Below, piece after piece: positions 16,981-24,371 of a stretch of 37,125 bases of DNA. Source of the DNA: Deltaproteobacteria bacterium (GTDB lineage: Bacteria; Desulfobacterota; Desulfarculia; Adiutricales; Adiutricaceae); the NCBI GenBank assembly GCA_031263525.1, contig JAISFP010000312.1:1-37125 (forward strand), written 5' to 3'. The stretch's first letter is position 1. Each line of letters starts with the position of its first letter. The notes beneath the pieces are model-generated. The model ran no database searches, was not told where the DNA came from, and saw only the letters and a list, made by a program, of their open reading frames with translations. A program made the translations under genes and the position numbers.

Positions 16981-19159
16981 AGTCGTAGTCATCGCGGTCG
17001 CCCTGGCGGCCGCCGTCATTCTCCGTTCCGTCCCTCTCCTGGCCGCCGGCAGAAAGCCCGCAGGCTCGGACGACGGCGGGAGCCGCAAGGCTCCTTCCGG
17101 CAAGGCGGGGGGCCCTTCCGGCAAGGCCGGAGGCCCTTCCGGCAAGGCGGGGGTTCCTTCCGGCAAGGCCGAAGGCCTTTCCGTGAAGGCCGGGGTGTCT
17201 GACCGGAACGACGGTGCCATTTCCGGGAAGTCAGGGGAATGCCCGTCCTCCTTGAGAACCTGGGATCTCTTTGGGAAGGAGGATGTCCCCGGCCCGTGGC
17301 CCGAGTGGCGTTTTCCTGAGATGTGCAACGTGGCGGAGACGACCCTCTGTTACGCCATCACCAACTGGCGGCAGGGCGATACCGACGGGTCGCTGGAGTG
17401 CTGGACCAGGCTCGGCTGGCTGGCGGGGGGCATCTACGGCCATCTCGACCCCAGGGGCCCGGCGGCGTGGAGCCGGGCCGCCCTGCTGCAGCTCCGGGCC
17501 GGAGACGCCGAGTCGGCAGTTGAGTCCGGGTCGAGGGCGGTCCAGGCATACCGCGACATAGCAACGTCCGGGGACGGCGGGGGGCAGCAGGCCTGGCTCG
17601 GAGTTGACCGCCCCGTGGAGGAGGAATTCGCCGCGGAGACCCTGTGCAGGGCCGGCGAGGCCTACGGCTGGGGGGCCGGGACCCATGGCCGTGCCCCCGG
17701 GAACGGCAGGCTGACGGTCCGGTTCGCCGGTCCCGAACCGGACGGCGGCGGACACGGGCCCGGCGACGGAGACAGGGACGGGGACGTGTACGACGAAGAT
17801 GGCGTGTACGAACCGGAGACCTTCTTCAACGGGGTGTTGGAAGCTCCCGGCGCGGACGGAGACGCCGGCCCGGACGAGAGTCTCGCCCTGGACGAGCGAC
17901 TCTCCAGGTCACGCGAGACGATGGAGGAGCTCGAGACCCGGAACGGGCCCTCCCACCCGGACGCGCTGGCGGCAAGGATCCACTACCTGTGGTGGCTGGG
18001 AGGCATGCCCGGGACGGGGCCGGTCCTGAGCGACCCGGAGGTCCGGGAGGGGGATCGTTTCGAAGCGCTCGAGCTCTGCGACAGCCTCCTCGAGCTCGTC
18101 GGGAGGACCGTCGCGGTCCCGGACGAGACGCGGCTGGAGGCCCTGAGGCTCAAGGCGTATCTCCTGCACCGCTGCGGAAATCGCGAGGAGGCCCGCTCCG
18201 TCCGATCCGGGGTGGTGTCCGAGGCCAAAGAGCTCCTGGGCCCCCTCCACATCCTGACCCTTCAGGCGACGTCGGATCTGGCGGACTCGCTCGCGGCGGA
18301 CGGATGCAGCCTGGAGGCCGGGGAACTCTACTCGGCGGCCGCGGACGGCATGAGCCGCCGCTTCTCCGGGGACAGCACCGGCCTGGTGGGCACGAGGCTC
18401 CGGATGGCCAGGAACCTTTACGACCGGCAGGATCCCGCTCCCTCGGTCGGCATCAGGTTCGCCTGCGCCGCGGCCCTGGAAGCCGAGGACGGCCCGGCTT
18501 CCGGCACGTGGCTGGCGCTCATGGCGGAGATCTCGAAGGATCTCCTGAATGCCGGCGAGGAGGCGGCGGCCGCGAAGGTCCTGGAAAGGGCATTCCGCGC
18601 CTCGGCCTCCGCCCACGGCAGGGCATGCGCCGACTCCGTCCAGCTCGAGGACATGGCCGGCAATGCGCTTTCCCTAGCCGGAGACCACGAAGGCGCCGCG
18701 GCTTTCGCCCGGGACACCCTGTCCTACCGCAGGGGGGCCAGCGGCAAGGGCCGCGGCGGCAAGGACTGGCTCATCGCCCCCCTGCAGCTCCTGTGCCATT
18801 CGCTCTTCAGCTCCGGTCGCCCCGACCCCGAGGGCGCGGTCTCCGCGCTGCAGGAGGCGCTCGCCATCATGGACAGCAGGGACGGCCCGAGGAGCCCCGA
18901 AGCGATCCTGGCCCTCGCCCAGGCGGCGGATGCCGCCAGGAGGGCCGGGCTCAGGCGGGAGGAGCGGATGTTTGGCGACGAGGCCCTCCTCCGCGCCATG
19001 ACGGGCACGCTTGCCGGGCGTTCTGGCGGCAAGCGCTCTTCCGGGAAGCGTCCCGGCGTTCGTCCCGGCACGTCCGGGTCGACTGCCGCCAAGGGGCGTC
19101 CCGGCGGGAAGGCTAAGGGCGGGGGCAGGGCGGACGGCGACGGCGGGAAGAGGAAGTGA
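16967..19159 (+). CDS. membrane-anchored TPR protein (kinesin-light-chain-type repeats)
   Basis: 730 aa. The N-terminal anchor (about residues 5-28) is followed by a low-complexity linker with five 7-residue repeats of PSGKAGG type (21-bp units near 17095-17195). The body is alpha-solenoid: repeats of the 42-residue TPR type such as LLGPLHILTLQATSDLADSL...GCSLEAGELYSAAADG, then AGEEAAAAKVLERAFRASAS and DPEGAVSALQEALAIMD. The C-terminus (after about 680) is Gly/Lys/Arg-rich and disordered. TPR arrays bind partner proteins; no catalytic domain is seen. The ATG at 16967 is preferred to the upstream GTG (16952) because GACGAGG sits just before it. It overlaps the frameshifted upstream gene with a similar N-terminus, suggesting a duplicated pair acting together. 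Partner unknown. Confidence 0.85.
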   Translation: MPVPEVVVIAVALAAAVILRSVPLLAAGRKPAGSDDGGSRKAPSGKAGGPSGKAGGPSGKAGVPSGKAEGLSVKAGVSDRNDGAISGKSGECPSSLRTWDLFGKEDVPGPWPEWRFPEMCNVAETTLCYAITNWRQGDTDGSLECWTRLGWLAGGIYGHLDPRGPAAWSRAALLQLRAGDAESAVESGSRAVQAYRDIATSGDGGGQQAWLGVDRPVEEEFAAETLCRAGEAYGWGAGTHGRAPGNGRLTVRFAGPEPDGGGHGPGDGDRDGDVYDEDGVYEPETFFNGVLEAPGADGDAGPDESLALDERLSRSRETMEELETRNGPSHPDALAARIHYLWWLGGMPGTGPVLSDPEVREGDRFEALELCDSLLELVGRTVAVPDETRLEALRLKAYLLHRCGNREEARSVRSGVVSEAKELLGPLHILTLQATSDLADSLAADGCSLEAGELYSAAADGMSRRFSGDSTGLVGTRLRMARNLYDRQDPAPSVGIRFACAAALEAEDGPASGTWLALMAEISKDLLNAGEEAAAAKVLERAFRASASAHGRACADSVQLEDMAGNALSLAGDHEGAAAFARDTLSYRRGASGKGRGGKDWLIAPLQLLCHSLFSSGRPDPEGAVSALQEALAIMDSRDGPRSPEAILALAQAADAARRAGLRREERMFGDEALLRAMTGTLAGRSGGKRSSGKRPGVRPGTSGSTAAKGRPGGKAKGGGRADGDGGKRK

Positions 19160-19913
19160 CGGCCTCCCTCCGGGCCCGCCGGCGACTCTCCTGTTGCCCG
19201 CGCAGGGAAGTCCGGACCGGCGTCGGACCGGACGGCCCGCTGACTTCAGGCCGTCATTGCCCTCTCCGCCCGTCTTTCGGCCTTCCGGCTCCGCCTTCCG
19301 GGCTGGGTTAATCATGGGTTATCCCGCGCGTTCCACGGGCGTCGTCATGACGCCTGCCAGGCATGCCGGCGGACGGAGGGGCAGGGCACCTGCGCGGCAA
19401 GCCAGAAGGCAACGGGCGCACGGATTACCCTGTGTCCGGAGGGGAGCGCCCTGTCTCGCGGGCGCACGGACGGGCCCCTGACCGGAAAGCCGTTCCCCAC
19501 CGTCCAGCGAGGGGAGCGTGGACAAGGGCAGGGCGGGGACCGGGACGGGTGAAATGGGGATTCCGGTCGAACAGGCCGTCTCCTGGCCGAAACTGGGAGG
19601 AAGAGGTGACGGGGAAGATTTTGCGCGGCTCTTGCGCCCGAACCCCTGAATCTGAGCGGGAACGGTGGTAGAATGGGTGCCGCGTCAAAATCCTTCGCCC
19701 ATGACGCCGGCCCCCGGCCAGGAGGCCTTCCGGACGGCCTCCCAGCCTGCGGGTCGCCTCCCCCGGACCTCTCCCCGTTCCCGGCCCGGCTCCCCCGGTT
19801 CTGACCCTCCTCCGGTTCGGTCGCCCCGGTCGCTCTCTCTTGCCCGGACTCTGCCCTCCAAGCCATCCACGGGCCCCTGCAGGCCCTTCGTCCTTCTGCC
19901 CTTGCCAGGGCCG
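19160..19913. other. gene-free GC-rich spacer
   Basis: Open frames exist on both strands, as expected at this composition, but none has a ribosome site plus recognisable sequence. No RNA gene or strong terminator is seen. Confidence 0.5.
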
Positions 19914-20131
19914 CCGCCTGGTCCCATGTCCCAGGGCCGCCGCCTGATCCCATGTCCCAGGGCCGCCGCCTGGTCCCATGTCCTCCGGTCCTTGCCTGCC
20001 CCCCCGTCCCAGGGCCGCCGCCTGGCTCCATGTCCTCCGGTCCTTGCCTGGCCACCCGTCCCAGGGCCCCGCCTGGCTCCATGTCCTCCGGTCCTTGCCT
20101 GGCCATCCGTCCCAGGGCTGCCGCCTGGCCC
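19914..20131. repeat. 26-bp repeat expanding to a 52-bp higher-order repeat
   Basis: Two 26-bp units (CGCCTGGTCCCATGTCCCAG plus GGCCGC) are followed by three 52-bp units in which a CTCCGGTCCTTGCCTGGCC-like segment has been added, then a partial unit. The minus-strand frame reads as Gly/Arg/Gln-rich repeats. It lies just upstream of the beta-lactamase-fold gene; probably noncoding. Confidence 0.88.
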
Positions 20132-20254
20132 CTCCAAGGGCCATTGCCTGGCCCCAGCAAGGACCGAAGGCCGTCTCCGAGGACCTGTCTCGGGCCTCCC
20201 CCGAACTGCAGGGCCTCGAGCCCCGAAATTTACTCACTATCAGGTCCCAACCGC

Positions 20255-21640
20255 ATGATGATCCAGCGATATCCGAGCCTTCCCCCCAGCCGGGCCCTGC
20301 GTCCGGGCGTCGCCGCCCTCGCGGCGGCGTTCGCGGCCCTGGCCCTGGCGCTCTCGCTCTGGGCCCCGGGTACCCTCCTGGCCCGGAAGGCCGGGGCGAC
20401 GGCCGGCGCAGTCACGGTTGACGCCGTTGCCGGCAACTTCTCGGGCAATTCCGGGGCCGGAGGCGCGGAAGCCCCGGCGGAACTGGAGGACGCCCTCCGG
20501 GCCGTCCTGGAAGTGAAGATCGGGAAGGGCGACTACGCGGGGGCGGTCTTCGCGGGACGGGCGGGGGACAGGGAGGTCCTGGTGGCCGCGGGCATGTCCG
20601 ATCTCGTGAAGCGGACCCCCATGCCCCCGGACACCCTCTTCAGGCTCTCCTCGGTCTCCAAGGCCTTCACCTCCGTCCTGGCCGCCAGGATGGTGAAGTC
20701 GGGCGAAATCGGCCTGGAAGATCCCGTGACGAGGCACCTGCCCTGGTTCACGCCTGAGGCACCGGACGGAAGCACCCCGGAGATAAGGTTCCGCCACCTC
20801 CTGACCCACACGGCCGGGCTGGGCTACGGCTTCTCCGAGACTGACGACGGCCCCCTCCACCGGGCCGGGGTCTCGGACGGGTGCGGTGCCTCCCAGGGGC
20901 TCACCCTGGAGGAGAACATGAGGCGCCTGGCGGGGGTGCCGCTCCTCTTCGAGCCCGGGGAGAGATTCAGCTACTCCCTCGCCGCGGACGCGGCGGGCGC
21001 CGTGATGTCCGTAGCGGCCGGGAAGCCGCTTCAGGAGCTCATGCGGGAGAGGGTGCTGGACCCCCTGGGGCTCGGGGACACAGCGTTCCATGCCCTGGAC
21101 CCCTCCAGGCTGGGCAGGCAGTACGTCTACTCGAACAAGGGGCCCCGGCCCCGGCTCATGTCCGACCCCGAGCGCTACCCGCTGGGCCACGGGCGCCACC
21201 TGGACTTCAGCCCCTCCAGGGCCCTGGATCCCTCCGCCTGGCCCTCGGGAGGGTGCGGCATGGTCTCCACGGCGAGCGACGTCCTGAAACTTCTGGATGC
21301 CGTGCTCGCCCTGGCCGGGGGAACCGAGGAGGAGAGATGGTTCATGGAGGACGCCATAGCCCCCATGGAGGCCCAGAAGGGCGAGGGCTTCGGGGGCGGG
21401 TGGGCCTACGTCAGGGATCCAGGCCCCAGGCCGTTCTCGCGCGGAACCGTGGCCTGGGGCGGGGTCTACGGGCACAGGTGGTTTGCGGACCCCGAGGCCG
21501 GCGTCGCCGGAGTGCTCCTGACCAACACCTCCATGAAGGGAATGTCCGGCGACACAGTGGACCTCCTGGCCGAGCTCCTCTATCCCCGCCCTGATGAGGG
21601 GGGGCGAGGAGGACAGCGCCGCCCGGCCCCCAGGCGATGA
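20255..21640 (+). CDS. exported serine beta-lactamase-fold protein (class C/esterase-like)
   Basis: 461 aa, PF00144-type penicillin-binding/beta-lactamase-like protein. An N-terminal signal or anchor (about residues 15-42) is followed by the catalytic domain. The SxxK motif is SVSK (S133, K136) in FRLSSVSKAFTSVLAARM; a YSL motif (ERFSYSLAADAAG) stands where the Tyr of YxN is expected; VYGHRWF near the C-terminus stands at the KTG/HxG position. RHLLTHTAGLGYG and GGCGMVSTASDVLKLLDA are further family blocks. Substrates of such proteins range from beta-lactams to esters and D-amino-acid peptides and cannot be told here; YSL in place of YxN argues against a classical beta-lactamase. Two ATGs (20255, 20258) are equivalent. 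The stop overlaps an ATG (ATGA at 21637) of an open frame in the following repeat. Probably periplasmic. Confidence 0.9.
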   Translation: MMIQRYPSLPPSRALRPGVAALAAAFAALALALSLWAPGTLLARKAGATAGAVTVDAVAGNFSGNSGAGGAEAPAELEDALRAVLEVKIGKGDYAGAVFAGRAGDREVLVAAGMSDLVKRTPMPPDTLFRLSSVSKAFTSVLAARMVKSGEIGLEDPVTRHLPWFTPEAPDGSTPEIRFRHLLTHTAGLGYGFSETDDGPLHRAGVSDGCGASQGLTLEENMRRLAGVPLLFEPGERFSYSLAADAAGAVMSVAAGKPLQELMRERVLDPLGLGDTAFHALDPSRLGRQYVYSNKGPRPRLMSDPERYPLGHGRHLDFSPSRALDPSAWPSGGCGMVSTASDVLKLLDAVLALAGGTEEERWFMEDAIAPMEAQKGEGFGGGWAYVRDPGPRPFSRGTVAWGGVYGHRWFADPEAGVAGVLLTNTSMKGMSGDTVDLLAELLYPRPDEGGRGGQRRPAPRR

Positions 21641-21667
21641 GGCCGCCGGGGCAGTTTCCCCGGGACT

Positions 21668-21964
21668 CCTCGCCGGGACAGCTTCCCCGAGCCCCCTCGC
21701 CGGGACAGCTTCCCCGATCCCCCTCGCCGGGGCAGCTTCCCCGAGCCCCCTCGCCGGGACAGCTTCCCCGATCCTCCTCGCCGGGGCAGCTTCCCCGAGC
21801 CCCCTCGCCGGGACAGCTTCCCCGAGCCCCCTCGCCGGGACAGCTTCCCCGAGCCCCCTCGCCGGGACAGCTTCCCCGAGCCCCCTCGCCGGGGCAGCTT
21901 CCCTGAGCCCCCTCGCCGGGGCAGCTTCCCCGAGCCCCCTCGCCGGGGCAGCTTCCCGGAGCCT
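21668..21964. repeat. 27-bp tandem array, 11 units
   Basis: Eleven units of CCTCGCCGGGACAGCTTCCC plus CGAGCCC, varying mainly at A/G in GGGACAG/GGGGCAG and GAG/GAT; a decayed unit precedes. Period 27 keeps every frame, so long frames are open on both strands: plus 21594-22115 (SPLAGTASP repeats), plus 21637-21906 (PSPGQLPRA repeats, starting at an ATGA overlap with the previous stop) and minus 21411-22574 (GEGARGSCP repeats). None has a good ribosome site or a recognisable partner sequence, so I do not call a gene, but the period leaves that possible. Confidence 0.96.
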
Positions 21965-22111
21965 TCCGCCGGTGCTTCCCGGCCCCGGAACCGGGGAACT
22001 GGGCCTCCGTCGCCCGCCGCTCCTGCGGGGAACCGCCCCGCTTGCCCGACCGGCGCCCGGCCTCCGCCTTCCGCAGGGAGACAGGGACCGCCCGGGCCGG
22101 GCGAGTCTCGT

Positions 22112-22141
22112 TTGACATGCGATCGTTAGGGGGGTTATATT
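22112..22141 (+). promoter_or_regulatory. sigma-70 promoter upstream of rpoH
   Basis: A perfect TTGACA (22112-22117) is followed by 18 bases and TATATT (22136-22141). These are the only AT-rich hexamers in a long GC-rich stretch. Transcription would start near 22148, leaving a leader of about 540 nt before the likely rpoH start. Confidence 0.65.
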
Positions 22142-22387
22142 GTGTTAAGGTGGCTTTTTTCTTGCCGGCCCGAGGCCCGGCCGGGCGCGGCCTCCGGCCC
22201 CGGCGGCAGGGGCCGGTGCGCACGGGTTCGTATCGGGCCTGATCCCGGGCCTTCCAGGAGGTCCTCCGCCGCCTTTCCCGTGCCAGAGCCACCAGTCTCC
22301 CCCGGCAGACCTGACGGGCCGCTCCCCGGGGTCCACGAGCCTTGCGGGGCAGGCCTTTTCTCTTCCCGGCCCTGGTTGCCTGACGGC

Positions 22388-22565
22388 CTTCTTCCGGGCC
22401 CATGAGGCCGGACGTCCCTTCTTCCGGACCCATGAGGCCGGACGTCCCTTCTTCCCGGCCCCTGAGGCCGGGTTGCCCTTTTTCCCGGCACCCGAGGCCG
22501 GGGTGCTTTTTCCCGGCCCCCGAGGCCGGGTTGCCCTTTTCCCGGCCCCTGGGCGCCGGACATTT
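22388..22565 (+). repeat. about 30-bp hairpin repeats in the rpoH leader, 6 units
   Basis: Six units of 28-32 bp of the form CCTTCTTCCCGGCCCCTGAG followed by GCCGGGTTGC. In the third to fifth units CCCGGCC pairs with GGCCGGG (or one mismatch) around a 5-nt loop. The rpoH frame is open through the array, but the uneven unit length and Pro/Arg composition suggest leader and not protein. They would form serial hairpins in the rpoH mRNA. Confidence 0.8.
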
Positions 22566-22692
22566 CTCTTTCAAAGGCCCCAGCGGGCCAAGAGAGGCCA
22601 GACGATTGGAGGAACAAGCCTACATATTCCGCTCGGACGGGCCGGGACCGGACGTCCCGTACGTCGCCGGCGGTCCCGTGGACTGCGGGGAC

Positions 22693-23874
22693 ATGCGCGA
22701 TCTGAGTGATCCTGGCAGACGCTGCGACACTGACTTTTCCGGGGACGGCCATGAGCTCCAGGACACCGATGCCGACTCTGACGACGGCGCCGACGGGTTC
22801 GCTGGGTTCGGCGGGGACCGGGACTTCCCGGAGGACCCCGACGGCGACGGCCACGGGAACCATGACGGTCACGGGTTCGGCTTCTTCGCCGGCCCTCACG
22901 GGCCGGACGCCGACGGGCAGGGGGATCTCGCGGACGAGGAGCGCTTCCGCGCGAACCTCCCCGTCCCTGCGGAGGACCCCCACGCCCGCGTGCCCGCCCA
23001 GTGGAGGGGGGGCGGACGCGTATCCGAGGTCCAGGACTCCCTCAGGGCCTACCTGAACGAGGTGAGCCTAATCCCCATGCTTTCCAAGGAAGAGGAGCGC
23101 GACCTGGTGCGCGAGTACACCCTCACCGGTAGCCGCGAGGCCGGCCAGAGGCTCGTCACCTCCAACCTGCGGCTGGTGGTGAAGCTCGCCATGCAGTTCC
23201 AGTCGAGCTGGCTCAACAACCTCCAGGACCTCATCCAGGAGGGCAACATCGGCCTCCTCCACGCGCTGAAGAAGTTCGACCCCGGCCGCCAGGTGAAGTT
23301 CAGCTACTACGCCGCCTACTGGATCCGCGCCTACATCCTGAAGCACATCATGGACAACTGGCGCCTGGTCAAGGTCGGCACCACCCAGAACCAGCGCCGC
23401 CTCTTCTTCAACCTCCGCAAGGAGCAGGACAAGCTCCGGAAGGAGGGGTACGACCCCGCCCCCGAGCTCCTGGCCGAGCGGCTCGGTGTCTCCGTGAGCG
23501 AGGTGTCCGAGATGGACGCCAGGCTCTCCTCCGGACGCGAGGTGTCCCTCTCCAGCCCCATCGGCCCCGACATGGAGGAGTCCCAGGTGAGCATGGTGGC
23601 CGACCCCGGCGAGGGCGCGGACAGCCTGCTCGCGGACGCCCAGATCCGGACCATGGTCTCCGACAGGCTGGTCCGCTTCAAGAAGACCCTGGGCAAGCGC
23701 GACCGCGAGATCCTGGAGTGCCGGCTCCTCTCCGACGACCCCCTGACCCTCCAGGAGGTGGGCGAGTCCTTCGGCATCAGCCGCGAGAGGGTCCGCCAGC
23801 TGGAGGAGAGGCTGAAGAAGAAGCTCACCGCCTACCTTCTGGAGGAGCTCCCGGAGCTGAGCCTTTCCCAGTGA
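22693..23874 (+). CDS. rpoH: RNA polymerase sigma-32 factor (heat-shock sigma)
   Basis: Sigma factor of the RpoH group, directing heat-shock transcription. The core begins near 23020 with DSLRAYLNEVSLIPMLSKEE (region 1.2), followed by region 2 (TSNLRLVVKLAMQF, NLQDLIQEGNIGLLHALKKF, FSYYAAYWIRAYILKHIMDN), the diagnostic RpoH box QRRLFFNLRKEQ (23392 onward), region 3, and region 4 (RDREILECRLLSDDPLTLQE, then SFGISRERVRQLEERLKKKL, the -35-binding helix-turn-helix). The frame is open to 22402. I place the start at the ATG 22693 because the segment before it is hairpin repeat; this choice is uncertain and the ribosome site is weak. Even so the protein has an unusually acidic extension (many DGDG/DADSDDG runs) of about 110 residues before the core. 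Promoter at 22112; possible terminator at 23936. Confidence 0.93.
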   Translation: MRDLSDPGRRCDTDFSGDGHELQDTDADSDDGADGFAGFGGDRDFPEDPDGDGHGNHDGHGFGFFAGPHGPDADGQGDLADEERFRANLPVPAEDPHARVPAQWRGGGRVSEVQDSLRAYLNEVSLIPMLSKEEERDLVREYTLTGSREAGQRLVTSNLRLVVKLAMQFQSSWLNNLQDLIQEGNIGLLHALKKFDPGRQVKFSYYAAYWIRAYILKHIMDNWRLVKVGTTQNQRRLFFNLRKEQDKLRKEGYDPAPELLAERLGVSVSEVSEMDARLSSGREVSLSSPIGPDMEESQVSMVADPGEGADSLLADAQIRTMVSDRLVRFKKTLGKRDREILECRLLSDDPLTLQEVGESFGISRERVRQLEERLKKKLTAYLLEELPELSLSQ

Positions 23875-23935
23875 CGCCCTGCCGGAAGGCCGGCCTTTCG
23901 GGCCGGGCTCCCCGGCTCCCTCGGTTCCGGGCCTT

Positions 23936-23952
23936 CCGGGCCCCAATTTTTT
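23936..23952 (+). terminator. possible intrinsic terminator after rpoH
   Basis: A short GC hairpin (GGGCC, loop TTCCG, GGCCC, about 23928-23942) is followed by AATTTTTT. The stem is short but the T-run is clear. A second T-run (24010-24017) lies 65 bp on, in the duplicated copy. Confidence 0.5.
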
Positions 23953-24060
23953 GATTTCGCGCACCCTCTGGCACCCCGGCTCCCGCAGTTCCGAGCTCCC
24001 GGCCCCCGGTTTTTTTTGATTTCGCGCATCCTCTGGCACCCCGGCTCCCGCGTACCCTCG
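23941..24060. repeat. 65-bp duplication in the rpoH-TPR spacer
   Basis: A T-run followed by GATTTCGCGCACCCTCTGGC and ACCCCGGCTCCCGC occurs at 23947 and again 65 bp downstream with few changes, so the T-run of the possible terminator is duplicated. Further degenerate CTTCCGGCCCCGAG units continue to about 24150. The rest of the spacer to 24371 holds nothing I recognise. Confidence 0.8.
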
Positions 24061-24371
24061 CCTTCCGGCCCCGAGCTTCCGCGGCCCCGTACCTTCCGGC
24101 CCCGAGTTTCTCCTGTCCCGTCCCTTCCGGCCCCGGGCTCCCGCGATCCCCTGCCGTCCGACGGGCCGCCTCTCCGGTCCCGTGCCGCCCGGCCAGTCGG
24201 ATCCGGCGCTCCCCGGCTGCCCAGGTCCCTTGAGCCTCCATTCCCTCGGCCTTCGATTCCCCCGAGCCGGCCTCAGCGCCGGGGACGGATCCCGGCCGGG
24301 ACGCCGCCCACGTTCCCCACACCGGTCAGTTTCGCCTTCCGGCCGTAATCCCCCTCCGGGGTCCATACCTT

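Noticed and set aside
19665-20258. Pro-rich frames over the 26/52-bp repeat
   Set aside because: Composition follows the repeat; unit lengths (26, 52) break frame, so no continuous selection for protein is seen.
21411-22574. 387-codon minus frame with GEGARGSCP repeats
   Set aside because: It overlaps the coding end of the beta-lactamase-fold gene, lacks a ribosome site, and the repeat alone explains the open frame.
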